NCBI RefSeq assembly: GCF_028368855.1
Contig: NZ_JAQNCY010000010.1
Coordinates: 62,001-126,000, forward strand
Direction of reading: 5' to 3'
DNA: 64,000 bases
Source of the DNA: Leisingera sp. SS27
GTDB taxonomy: Bacteria > Pseudomonadota > Alphaproteobacteria > Rhodobacterales > Rhodobacteraceae
Shown piece by piece: positions 16,671-24,793 of this stretch (its first letter is position 1; the number at the start of each line of letters is the position of its first letter). The notes under the pieces are model-generated. The model was given only the letters and a program-made list of their open reading frames with translations, was not told the DNA's origin and ran no database searches. The position numbers and the translations under genes are program-made.

Positions 16671-17588
16671 TCAGCCCTCCGCCTCGATATCTGCGATCTT
16701 CTGTTTCAGCACCCGCACGACCTGTTCCAGCGCGCGTTTGTCGTCCTTGTTCAGGCCCTTCAGCGGCGGCCGCATGGCACCGGCTGCGATGCCGTTCAGG
16801 GTGACGCCGTATTTGATGGTCTGGATGAACTTGCCGCCCTGTTCGAGAACGCGCATCAAAGGCATCATCGCTGACATGATGCGGCGGCCCTTGGCAAAAT
16901 TGCCCTCGATCACGCAGGCATTATACAGCGCGACGTGTTCGCGCGGCAGGAAGTTCGAGCCGCCGCAGACCCAGAAGGGGGCGCCCCAGGCAAAAAACTC
17001 CAGCGCCTGGTCGTCCATGCCGCAGCCCAGCTGGATATGCGGATAGTCGCGAGCCAGAAGGTGCACCCGGTTGATATCGCCCGAGCTTTCCTTGATGCCG
17101 CAGAAATTGCGGGAGCGGCCCACGCGGTCCAGGAACTCCTCGCCCATCATGGTGCCGGTGCGGTGCGGGTAGTTGTAGAGCATCACCGGCAGATCGGCGG
17201 CCTTGTCGATGGCCAGCGCATTCAGCGCGTTTTCGCGGTCGGTCGGGACCGAGTAGGGCGGTGAGGCCAAGAGGATCGCATCGGCACCGATCTCCTTGGC
17301 ACCGGTCGCCAGCGCAATGGAATCGCCGGTGAGCATCGCCCCGGTGCCCACCACCAGCGGCAGGCGGCCTTTCAGCTGTTCATGGGTGAAGCGGGCCAGC
17401 GCCAGCCGTTCCTCGACGGTCTGGGCATAGTTCTCGCCGGTTGAGCCGCCAGAGATCAGACCGTGCACGCCGTTGCCGATCAGGTAGTCGATCACCTCAG
17501 CCAGCGCGTCCCAATTGACGCTGCCGTCTTCGAAATGGGGGGTCACCACGGGGGTGTAGATCCCTTCGAACTTGAAAATAGGGGTCAT
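16671..17588 (-). CDS. DapA/N-acetylneuraminate lyase-family (beta/alpha)8 lyase or deaminase
   Basis: A 305-residue member of the dihydrodipicolinate synthase family. The Schiff-base Lys166 is in FCGIKESSG, the active-site Tyr region is VMLYNYPHR and the carboxylate-binding motif is GGSTGENY. True DapA is an essential housekeeping gene, so a copy in a catabolic operon under a GntR regulator is more likely a catabolic lyase. In hydroxyproline pathways a DapA-family enzyme deaminates pyrroline-4-hydroxy-2-carboxylate to alpha-ketoglutarate semialdehyde, which would suit the adjacent aldehyde dehydrogenase. The start at 17588 has AGGA five bases upstream; ATG at 17600, overlapping the gntR stop, is an alternative. 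Confidence 0.85.
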   Translation of the reverse strand: MTPIFKFEGIYTPVVTPHFEDGSVNWDALAEVIDYLIGNGVHGLISGGSTGENYAQTVEERLALARFTHEQLKGRLPLVVGTGAMLTGDSIALATGAKEIGADAILLASPPYSVPTDRENALNALAIDKAADLPVMLYNYPHRTGTMMGEEFLDRVGRSRNFCGIKESSGDINRVHLLARDYPHIQLGCGMDDQALEFFAWGAPFWVCGGSNFLPREHVALYNACVIEGNFAKGRRIMSAMMPLMRVLEQGGKFIQTIKYGVTLNGIAAGAMRPPLKGLNKDDKRALEQVVRVLKQKIADIEAEG

Positions 17589-17596
17589 CTGCGTCC

Positions 17597-18307
17597 TCAT
17601 GCAGGGGTTTTGCGGGCAACGGTTCCGAGCGGCAGGTCCAGCCCGGCGGGCATGACAAACAGCTCGATCTGGTCGCGCGACAGGTTCCAATGGTCGGTGG
17701 CCAGCTGGCCTGCCGCCGCCTCGTCGCCGGCCTCAATGGCGGCGATGATGGCGTCGTGCTGGGTGCTGGCCTCATCCAGGTTTTCCGCCATCCGGGCGTC
17801 CTGCGGGCGGTAGAAGGTCATGCCGATGCGGGCATGGTCGATCAGCAGCCGCTGAAAGGACGGCAGCAGATAGATGTTGTCGGCCATTTCGCCGGTGATC
17901 TCATGGAACCGGTTGTTGGCCATCGCCCGGTCGGCACTGGTGCCGGTGCGCAGGGCGGACTTGAAGTCTTCCTGCGCCTCTTTCAGCGCTGAGATCTGCT
18001 CGGGCGTCGCGTGCTGGGCAGCCAGCTGCATCACCGCGCCATAGATCATCGGCGCGGCCAGGAAGAAATCGCGCAGGGTCATATGCGACATCTCGCTGAC
18101 CCGCGCACCGCGGTTTTCCCGCAGATCCACATAGCCCTCGCCCGCAAGCTGGCGCAGCACCTCGCGCAGCGGGGTGCGCGACAGGCCCGACTCCTCAGAG
18201 AGTTTCGCCTCGTCCAGATCGGCGCCGGGGCGCAGCTCCAGCGTCATGATCGCGGTCTTGAGGCGGCTGTAGAGCGCGGCCTTCCGGTTCTTTGAGGCGT
18301 CTTTCAT
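17597..18307 (-). CDS. GntR-family transcriptional regulator (FCD subgroup)
   Basis: A 236-residue regulator. The N-terminal winged helix contains LSEESGLSRTPLREVLRQLAGEGYVDLRENRGARV, the GntR signature, followed by an all-helical FCD-type effector domain. The start is at 18307, with AGGAGG just upstream; a longer reading to 18409 would run through the promoter and operator and is rejected. It heads the leftward operon with the DapA-like, aldehyde dehydrogenase and oxidase genes, so it probably regulates that operon and itself. TGTGTACACA at 18379-18388 is a plausible binding site. Confidence 0.9.
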   Translation of the reverse strand: MKDASKNRKAALYSRLKTAIMTLELRPGADLDEAKLSEESGLSRTPLREVLRQLAGEGYVDLRENRGARVSEMSHMTLRDFFLAAPMIYGAVMQLAAQHATPEQISALKEAQEDFKSALRTGTSADRAMANNRFHEITGEMADNIYLLPSFQRLLIDHARIGMTFYRPQDARMAENLDEASTQHDAIIAAIEAGDEAAAGQLATDHWNLSRDQIELFVMPAGLDLPLGTVARKTPA

Positions 18308-18378
18308 GGGGTTCCTCCTGCCGCCGCGGCGGAACGGGATTCTCTGGTTCGCGGCCTCTATGACATGAAAATACATAT

Positions 18379-18388
18379 TGTGTACACA
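18379..18388. promoter_or_regulatory. candidate GntR operator
   Basis: TGTGTACACA is a perfect 10-base palindrome, within ATTGTGTACACAG, in the AT-rich part of the divergent gntR-araC gap (18308-18520). FCD-type GntR proteins often bind TTGTnnACAA-like sites. A similar TGTATACA site occurs at 60976-60983. Confidence 0.45.
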
Positions 18389-18520
18389 GAAAAAATATGG
18401 TGTGTGCAATCAGCGGGCGCATCGCGGCTTGCCGCAGGCAGGGCAGTAGGCATAGCCTGTCCGGACGGCAAGGGCAGTGCAGCCAGGCCCGCCCAGCGTT
18501 TCTTGTCAGGCGGTTGACCC

Positions 18521-19471
18521 ATGACCAAAACCCAGCATTTCGCCTTTCTCCTGGTTGAGGAATTTTCGCATCTGGCGTTTTCCTGCGCGGTGGAGCCGCT
18601 GAGGATCGCCAATCTGGTCAGCGGCCAGGACTTGTATGACTGGTCGTTCGGGGCGGAGAACGGCGAGACCGCAACCTGCTCAAACGGATCGGTGACGCTG
18701 GTGCATTACGGGTTCGACGCAATTCCGAAATGCGATCGGCTGTTTGCTCTGTCGGGGATCCATATGCGCAACCATGTGACCAAGCCGCTGCTGGCCGCGC
18801 TGCGCCGGGAAAAGGCGCGCGGTGTTGCGGTGGGCGCGCTCTGTTCTGGGGCCTGGGTGCTGGCAGAGGCCGGGTTTCTGAACGGAATGCAGGCGGCGAT
18901 CCATTGGGAATACCACGACAGCTTCATGGAGGCGTTTCCGGAGATAAACCTGGTGCGCAACGTGTTTGTGGCCGACGAAAAGCATGTGACAGCATCCGGC
19001 GGCACTGCCACGGCGGACCTGATGCTGCATCTGATTGAGCGGGATCATGGCTATGATCTCGCTATCGCTGTGGCGGATCAGATGGTTTATAACGCTGTGC
19101 GTCATGCCACCGCTGAACAGAAAGTTTCACTGCAATCGCGCAACGGCATGCGCAACGCCCATCTGGCCCGCGCGATCCAGATGATGCATGACCACATCAG
19201 CGATCCTATCTCCCCTGCACGCATTGCAGAGGAAATCGGCATTTCGACCCGCCAGCTGGAGCGGCTTTTCGGCAAGTATCTCAACACCTCGCCCAAGAAA
19301 TACTCGATGGAGATGCGGCTGGAACGCGCCCGCAATCTGCTGATCCAGACAGAGGCCTCGGTGACAGATGTGGCGCTGTCCTGCGGTTTTGACAGCCCGG
19401 GGCATTTCTCGCGCGTTTACAAGGCGGCCTTCAACGTGACGCCGATGCTGCAGCGCGGGCGGATCGGTTGA
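18521..19471 (+). CDS. GlxA-type AraC-family regulator (amidotransferase-like domain plus HTH)
   Basis: A 316-residue regulator with an N-terminal DJ-1/PfpI-like domain (HFAFLLVEEFSHLAFSCAVE, then VGALCSGAWVLAEAGFL with the nucleophile-elbow Cys) and a C-terminal AraC helix-turn-helix (ISPARIAEEIGISTRQLERLF, VTDVALSCGFDSPGHFSRVYK). This is the architecture of GbdR and CdhR, which control betaine and carnitine catabolism in Pseudomonas, so it fits the betaine-type genes around it. It is divergent from the gntR operon and followed by a dense set of hairpins. Confidence 0.88.
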   Translation: MTKTQHFAFLLVEEFSHLAFSCAVEPLRIANLVSGQDLYDWSFGAENGETATCSNGSVTLVHYGFDAIPKCDRLFALSGIHMRNHVTKPLLAALRREKARGVAVGALCSGAWVLAEAGFLNGMQAAIHWEYHDSFMEAFPEINLVRNVFVADEKHVTASGGTATADLMLHLIERDHGYDLAIAVADQMVYNAVRHATAEQKVSLQSRNGMRNAHLARAIQMMHDHISDPISPARIAEEIGISTRQLERLFGKYLNTSPKKYSMEMRLERARNLLIQTEASVTDVALSCGFDSPGHFSRVYKAAFNVTPMLQRGRIG

Positions 19472-19475
19472 GGGA

Positions 19476-19547
19476 GCCGGAAACCGGCGCGGTTTCCGGC
19501 CATGAAAAATCGATTTTTCATGGCCGTTTTTCTTGCAGAAAAACGGC
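19476..19547. terminator. three contiguous hairpins with a 30-base perfect palindrome
   Basis: Three adjoining inverted repeats: GCCGGAAACC/GGTTTCCGGC (19476-19500), a central perfect palindrome covering 19497-19526 with core CATGAAAAATC/GATTTTTCATG, and GCCGTTTTTC/GAAAAACGGC (19523-19547). The central palindrome shares bases with both flanking stems, so the folds compete. The element starts five bases after the araC-type stop codon and ends before a LysR gene, so termination is the simplest role. Confidence 0.65.
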
Positions 19548-19640
19548 TGGCGCCTGAAATTTCCGGTCTGGCCTTCAAAGATGTTTTCCTCATATTGAAA
19601 TGAAGCCCATTCACCCCAGCCCAAAGGCCAGGAGCTGCAG

Positions 19641-20555
19641 ATGTCCCGCCGCCACTATAACCTGCCGCCGCTGACCACGCTTGCGGCCTTTGAGGCCGCA
19701 GCCCGGCATCTGAGCTTCAAGAACGCGGCGCAGGAGCTGTCCGTCACACCCGGCGCGGTCAGCCATCAGGTCAAGGCGCTGGAGGCCGAGTTGCAGGCGC
19801 CGCTGTTTCAGCGCAAGCACCGCGGCGTGGAGCTGACAGAGGAAGGCGAAGCGCTGTTTGAGGCGCTGGCAACCTCGTTCTCGAAAATATCCCTCAGCCT
19901 GAAGACCATCCGCGACCGGCAGACCGGGGATACCGTCACCATCGGATCCACCTCCGCTGTTGCCTCGCTTTGGCTGTCGCCCACGGTGGTGCGGTTCTGG
20001 CGAGAGCACCCGGATGTGAACGTCAACCAGATCGTCAACGACCGCCCCCTGCGTGGAATACCGGATGTGGATTTTTATATCCGTTACGGGCGCGAACGGG
20101 ATGCCCGTGTGGAGCAGACGGAGCTGTACCGCGACCATCTGGTGCCGGTCGGAAATACGGAACTGGCAGATAAGCTCACCGGCTGTCCACTGGAGGAACT
20201 GGCGCACCAGCGTCTGCTGCATCTGGAATCCGACGACAAGAGCTGGACCACCTGGGCCGACTGGTTTCAGCAGCTGGGTTATGATGGCCCCATCGCACCG
20301 GGCGTGCGCGTCAACAACTACGCGGTGGCGCTGCAGGCAGCCCAGGACGGGGTGGGGCTGGTGCTGGGCTGGCAGCGGCTGCTGCATCCCCTGCTGACCA
20401 GCGGTCAGCTGGTGCCGATCGGCCCGCATGTTCTGGCGGCGCCGCACGGGTTCCATCTGGTGGGCCGCCCGGATGCGGACCTGTCGGAATCCGCCCGTTT
20501 GCTGCGCAATTGGGTCATTGACGAGGTCAATCGAAGCTCAGGTGAGGTGAGCTAA
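19641..20555 (+). CDS. LysR-family transcriptional regulator (GcvA-like)
   Basis: A 304-residue LysR regulator with N-terminal helix-turn-helix LPPLTTLAAFEAAARHLSF / AAQELSVTPGAVSHQVKALE, in the style of GcvA, and a periplasmic-binding-protein-like effector domain. The ATG at 19641 follows AGGAGC. The Rieske oxygenase gene starts 96 bases downstream on the same strand, so it may regulate that gene and the aldehyde dehydrogenase behind it, although LysR genes are more often divergent from their targets. Confidence 0.9.
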   Translation: MSRRHYNLPPLTTLAAFEAAARHLSFKNAAQELSVTPGAVSHQVKALEAELQAPLFQRKHRGVELTEEGEALFEALATSFSKISLSLKTIRDRQTGDTVTIGSTSAVASLWLSPTVVRFWREHPDVNVNQIVNDRPLRGIPDVDFYIRYGRERDARVEQTELYRDHLVPVGNTELADKLTGCPLEELAHQRLLHLESDDKSWTTWADWFQQLGYDGPIAPGVRVNNYAVALQAAQDGVGLVLGWQRLLHPLLTSGQLVPIGPHVLAAPHGFHLVGRPDADLSESARLLRNWVIDEVNRSSGEVS

Positions 20556-20651
20556 CCTCAGAGCGAATTTTCCTGATATTGAGTGAATCTGGTCTCTGCC
20601 TTCAATGGCGCAAAACGCGCACATCTTTTTCCTGCCTTGGAGAGACCCCAG

Positions 20652-21806
20652 ATGAACAAGCATGACTCGCTTGCCCCGGTGATGGCTCCGGTCAACGTTG
20701 CCAACGGCCTGCCGAACGCCCATTACATCGACCCTGCTGTTTTTGCAGAAGAAAAACGCTCTGTGCTGTTTGCCAACTGGTCCGGCATCGGCTTTGGCAA
20801 GGACGTGCCGGAACCGGGTTACGCGAAGCCGGTGAATTTCCTGGGCATGCCGCTGCTGATCGTGCGCGACAAGGACGGCGAGGTTGGCGTGTTCCAGAAC
20901 ACCTGCCGCCACCGCGGCATGATCCTGGTCGAGAAGGCCGGCAAGATCCGCGGCGCCATCCGCTGCGCCTATCACAGCTGGTGCTATGGTCTCGATGGCC
21001 GTCTGGTTTCCACCCCGCATGTCGGCGGCCCCGGCAACAACAAGCATGAAGACATCAAGCTGGACGAGCTGGGTCTGGTCCGCATCCGCTCCTATGTCTG
21101 GCGCGACGTGGTTTTTGTGAACGTCGACGGCACCGCGCCGGAGTTCGAGGAAGCCCACGCCGACCTGCTGGAGCGCTGGAAGGAATTTGAAACGCCGGTG
21201 CATCACGGCGGCGCAGACTCCGGCTTCAAGCTGGAAGTCAAGACCAACTGGAAACTGGCCGTCGAGAACTACTGCGAAAGCTACCACCTGCCGTGGGTGC
21301 ATCCGGGTCTCAACAGCTATTCCCGGCTGGAGGATCACTACAACATCGAGGTGCCGGGCAAGTATTCCGGCCAGGGCACTCTGGTCTACCGCCAGCTGAA
21401 GGGCGAAAACGGCGAGCTGTTCCCGGATTTCGAGGGCCTCAGCAGCAAATGGGATGAGGGCGGCGAGTACACCGCGGTTTACCCGAACGTACTGCTGGGT
21501 GTGCAGCGCGACCATGCCTTTGCGATCATCCTGGAGCCGGTCGACACCGAGAACACCGTCGAGCACATTGAGCTCTATTACGCGAAGTCCAATGAAGACA
21601 CGCCGGAGCTGGAAAACCTGCGCACCGAAAACGCGAAACTGTGGAAGACCGTGTTCGAGGAAGACGTCTTTGTTGTCGAGGGGATGCAGAAGGGCCGCCA
21701 TGGCGAGCTGTTCGATGGGGGCCGGTTCTCGCCTGCGATGGACGGGCCGACCCACAATTTCCATGCCTGGGTGGCCGATCAGGTGACCAAGGGCCGCGAG
21801 GCATGA
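20652..21806 (+). CDS. Rieske non-heme iron oxygenase, alpha subunit (betaine demethylase type)
   Basis: A 384-residue Rieske oxygenase. The Rieske [2Fe-2S] ligands are in CRHRG and CAYHSW (C-X-H...C-X2-H), and the mononuclear-iron region is ENYCESYHLPWVHPG. This layout is shared by glycine betaine (GbcA) and proline betaine (stachydrine) monooxygenases, which remove a methyl group as formaldehyde. No reductase subunit gene is adjacent, so electrons must come from elsewhere. I start at ATG 20652 after GGAGAG. Its stop overlaps the aldehyde dehydrogenase start (ATGA). With the HpbD-like epimerase it supports betaine demethylation; the exact betaine is open. Confidence 0.85.
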   Translation: MNKHDSLAPVMAPVNVANGLPNAHYIDPAVFAEEKRSVLFANWSGIGFGKDVPEPGYAKPVNFLGMPLLIVRDKDGEVGVFQNTCRHRGMILVEKAGKIRGAIRCAYHSWCYGLDGRLVSTPHVGGPGNNKHEDIKLDELGLVRIRSYVWRDVVFVNVDGTAPEFEEAHADLLERWKEFETPVHHGGADSGFKLEVKTNWKLAVENYCESYHLPWVHPGLNSYSRLEDHYNIEVPGKYSGQGTLVYRQLKGENGELFPDFEGLSSKWDEGGEYTAVYPNVLLGVQRDHAFAIILEPVDTENTVEHIELYYAKSNEDTPELENLRTENAKLWKTVFEEDVFVVEGMQKGRHGELFDGGRFSPAMDGPTHNFHAWVADQVTKGREA

Positions 21807-23254
21807 GTTCTTTCCTGAAAGACGGGCTGGCCAGGAATTTCCTGGCCGGTGCCTGGGTTGAGGGCGACGGCGGTGCACGCATGGCCGTCGAGGATCCGGG
21901 TAACGGACAGCACGTGGGCGACTGCGCACTTGCGGGTGAGGAAAGCCTGGCAAAGGCGCTGGAAGCGGCGCGGGCAAGTTTCGAACGCGGCGATCTGGCG
22001 GCAATGAAGCCCGCCAAGCGCGGCCAGCTGATGCAGCGCATCGCGGCGGAGATCCGCGGTATTGCCGATGAGGGCGCGGATCTGCTGTGCCGGGAAAGCG
22101 GCAAGAGCCTCAGCGCGGCGCATGACGAGTTTGAAGAGGCCGCGCAGTATTTCGAATATTACGGCGGCATGGCCGACAAGATCGAAGGCAAGTCGATCCC
22201 GCTCGGCCCGGATTATGCCGACTATACGGTCTATGAGCCCTATGGCGTTTCTGCCCAGATCGTGCCGTGGAACTTTCCGGTGTCGATTGCGGCGCGCTCG
22301 CTGGCGCCCGCGATGGCCGCGGGCAACTCGGTGATCATCAAATCGCCTGAGCTGGACCCGATGGCGCTGGCAATGCTGGGCGTGGCGCTGGAACGCGCGG
22401 AGGTGCCTGCGGGCGCGGTGTCGATCCTGAACGGCATCGGTTCGGAACTCGGCGCGCGGCTGGTGGAAAGCTCCGCCGTCGACCAGATCGTCTTCACCGG
22501 TTCTGTTCCGACTGGCCAGGTGATCCTGCGTGCCGCCGCCAATCCGGTGACGCCCGCGCTGATGGAGCTGGGCGGCAAATCCGCCGCGGTGGCCTTTGAG
22601 GACGCCAATCTGGACACGCTGATGTCCTCCCTGCAAAGCGGCATCTTCTATAACGCCGGGCAGGTTTGTTCCGCCATGTCGCGGGTGCTGGTGCACCGCT
22701 CGATCTATTACGAAGCCGTCGAACGCGCCGCCGCGCTGGCAAACGGTCTGAGCGTCGGGCATGGCTTGGAAAATCCCGGCCTCACCCCGGTGATCTCCGC
22801 CCGTCAGCTGGACGGGATCGAAACCCTGACCGCCACCGCCCGCCAAAGCGGCGCCCGCGCAGCTTCGGGCGGTGCGCGGCTGGAGCGTGAGGGGTATTTC
22901 ATGGCGCCGACCATCCTGGCGGATGTGGACCCTGCGTCCCGCGTCGCGCAGGAGGAGATCTTTGGCCCCGTCACCTGCTTCACTCCGTTTGATACCGAAG
23001 CCGAGGCAATCGCCATGGCGAACGGGACTGAGTTCGGGCTGGTAGCCGGTGTCTTCACCCGCGATCTGGCGCGCGCGCACCGGGTGGCGAACCGTCTGCG
23101 GGCGGGTCAGGTGTTTGTGAACGAGTGGTTCGCGGGCGGCATTTCCACCCCGTTCGGCGGGGTCGGCAAGTCCGGTTTCGGGCGCGAGAAAGGCTTGGAG
23201 GCGCTGTATAACTACGTGCGCACCAAGAACATCGCGATTTCGCTGAAGGGCTGA
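21803..23254 (+). CDS. aldehyde dehydrogenase coupled to the Rieske oxygenase
   Basis: A 483-residue aldehyde dehydrogenase with cofactor segment QIVPWNFPVSIAARSLAPAM, general base in MELGGKSAAV, catalytic Cys in GQVCSAMS and C-terminal GQVFVNEWFAGGISTPFGG. The start ATG lies in the Rieske stop codon, so translation is coupled. It may oxidise a ring-opened semialdehyde or the formaldehyde released by demethylation; the first is more usual for this family. It is distinct from the dehydrogenases at 15168 and 38297. Confidence 0.87.
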   Translation: MSSFLKDGLARNFLAGAWVEGDGGARMAVEDPGNGQHVGDCALAGEESLAKALEAARASFERGDLAAMKPAKRGQLMQRIAAEIRGIADEGADLLCRESGKSLSAAHDEFEEAAQYFEYYGGMADKIEGKSIPLGPDYADYTVYEPYGVSAQIVPWNFPVSIAARSLAPAMAAGNSVIIKSPELDPMALAMLGVALERAEVPAGAVSILNGIGSELGARLVESSAVDQIVFTGSVPTGQVILRAAANPVTPALMELGGKSAAVAFEDANLDTLMSSLQSGIFYNAGQVCSAMSRVLVHRSIYYEAVERAAALANGLSVGHGLENPGLTPVISARQLDGIETLTATARQSGARAASGGARLEREGYFMAPTILADVDPASRVAQEEIFGPVTCFTPFDTEAEAIAMANGTEFGLVAGVFTRDLARAHRVANRLRAGQVFVNEWFAGGISTPFGGVGKSGFGREKGLEALYNYVRTKNIAISLKG

Positions 23255-23257
23255 GCG

Positions 23258-23497
23258 ATGGAGTGCGCAGACCTCGACCACGCGCTGCTGAAAGCGCATG
23301 AGGACAAGGACAGCGCGGAGCTGGTCCGGCTCTACACGCTGGCTGGGGATCAGGCGGAGGAGGAGGGCAATATTGACGCCGCCTGCTTCTACCTGACCCA
23401 CGCCTTTGTCTTTGCGCTGGAGGCCGGATTGCCGGAGGCGAAAGAGCTGAACCGCCGTCTGGCGGAGCGCGGCCGCGCGCATCCGCTGGAGCTGTGA
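23258..23497 (+). CDS. small helical protein of unknown function
   Basis: A 79-residue acidic protein that starts three bases after the aldehyde dehydrogenase stop, so it belongs to the Rieske operon. It is mostly helical by composition (LVRLYTLAGDQAEEEGNIDAA, then CFYLTHAFVFALEAGLPEAK), reminiscent of a TPR-like helix pair. No signal peptide, metal motif or membrane segment is visible. I do not recognise its family; its tight position suggests an accessory or regulatory role in the oxygenase operon. Confidence 0.65.
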   Translation: MECADLDHALLKAHEDKDSAELVRLYTLAGDQAEEEGNIDAACFYLTHAFVFALEAGLPEAKELNRRLAERGRAHPLEL

Positions 23498-23620
23498 TGC
23501 AAGATTCAGGCCGGTGGTCCCGATGGGGCATCAGCCTGTTTTGGCCGGCAGGGGAGGGCCGGCCAATCTAATTTCCAGGTTTGTACTGCATTCATTTGCA
23601 TTCACGCGGCACAAGCCTGA

Positions 23621-23680
23621 GCATTTTAAATGCGCATGTTCGAGAAGCCCAAAACCGGTTCCCACTTTTGGGCAACATGC
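23621..23680. repeat. REP/RIME-like palindromic intergenic element
   Basis: Two palindromes in tandem: GCATTTTAAATGC (23621-23633), then a nested hairpin with ends GCATGTT (23634-23640) and AACATGC (23674-23680) and inner arms GCCCAAAA (23647-23654) and TTTTGGGC (23666-23673). The loop CCGGTTCCCAC is like that of repeats common in alphaproteobacterial intergenic regions (RIME-type, from memory). It ends one base before the ribosome site of the next gene. Confidence 0.65.
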
Positions 23681-23698
23681 TTGGAGGGAGGTAAGGGC

Positions 23699-24793
23699 AT
23701 GATCCCAGAGAAAATGGCGGCGGTCCTGCTGACCGGCCACGGCGGCATCGACAAACTGGACTACCGCACCGACGTGCCGGTACCGCAGCCCGGACCGGGT
23801 GAAGTGCTGATCCGCGTGGCGGCAGCGGGCATCAACAACACCGATATCAACACCCGCATCGGCTGGTATTCCAAGGCGGTGGACGCGGACACCAATGCGG
23901 GCGGTGCCTCGGGGTTCGACAGCGTCAACGACGATGACGCCAGCTGGTCCGGCAAGCCGCTGGAGTTTCCGCGCATCCAAGGTGCGGATGCCTGCGGCCG
24001 CATCGCAGCGGTGGGGGAGGGGGTCGACGCATCCCGCATCGGCGAGCGGGTTCTGGTGCGCAATATGCTGCGGACCTATGTGGACTACCGGCCCTATGAA
24101 TGCTGGACCTTCGGCAGCGAATGCGACGGCGGCTTTGCCCAGTTTGCGGTGGCGCCTGCGCGCGAAACCCATGCGGTGACCTGCGATTGGTCTGATGCAG
24201 AACTTGCTTCGATCCCCTGCGCCTATTCCACGGCTGAAAACATGCTGCATCGGGTGGGGCTGGGCGCGGAAACCGTGCTGATCTCCGGCGCATCTGGCGG
24301 CGTCGGCTCCGCCGCCGTGCAGCTGGCCAAACGCCGCGGCGCAACCGTGATTGCGCTGTCTTCCGCCGCCAAGGCGGAGGAGGTGCTGGCGCTTGGTGCC
24401 GACCGCGTGGTCGACCGCAACGCCGATCTGGTGAAGGAACTGGGCGAAGGTTCCATCGACGTGGTTGTTGATCTGGTCGCGGGTCCGCAGTGGCCGTCGT
24501 TCCTGGACGTGCTGCGCCGGGGCGGGCGATACACCACCGCCGGCGCCATCGCCGGGCCGATTTCAGAGATCGACGTGCGCACGCTTTACCTCAAGGATCT
24601 GACCCTGATGGGCTGCACCTTTCAGGAGGATGAGGTGTTCGCCAATCTGGTTTCCTATATCGAGGCGGGCGAAATCCGCCCGCTGGTGGCGAAGACTTAT
24701 CCGCTAAGTGAGATTGCCACAGCACAGGAGGATTTTCTGAGCAAGAAGCACACCGGCAAGCTGGTGCTGATGATCCCGGAAGCAACGCCATGA
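23699..24793 (+). CDS. medium-chain dehydrogenase/reductase (quinone oxidoreductase-like)
   Basis: A 364-residue MDR-family oxidoreductase. The N-terminal GroES-like part has PVPQPGPGEVLIRVAAAGIN and the Rossmann motif is LISGASGGVGSAAVQLAK. The catalytic-zinc Cys of alcohol dehydrogenases is replaced in GINNTDI, so it is zinc-independent in that site and closer to quinone oxidoreductases. I start at ATG 23699, just after GGAGGGAGG; a longer frame from 23630 would translate the palindromic repeat and is rejected. It overlaps the following MR/MLE gene (ATGA). Confidence 0.82.
   Translation: MIPEKMAAVLLTGHGGIDKLDYRTDVPVPQPGPGEVLIRVAAAGINNTDINTRIGWYSKAVDADTNAGGASGFDSVNDDDASWSGKPLEFPRIQGADACGRIAAVGEGVDASRIGERVLVRNMLRTYVDYRPYECWTFGSECDGGFAQFAVAPARETHAVTCDWSDAELASIPCAYSTAENMLHRVGLGAETVLISGASGGVGSAAVQLAKRRGATVIALSSAAKAEEVLALGADRVVDRNADLVKELGEGSIDVVVDLVAGPQWPSFLDVLRRGGRYTTAGAIAGPISEIDVRTLYLKDLTLMGCTFQEDEVFANLVSYIEAGEIRPLVAKTYPLSEIATAQEDFLSKKHTGKLVLMIPEATP

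Noticed and set aside
16671-17588. Lysine biosynthesis gene dapA
   Set aside because: The fold matches, but a place in a GntR-controlled operon with an oxidase and aldehyde dehydrogenase argues for a catabolic DapA-family enzyme.
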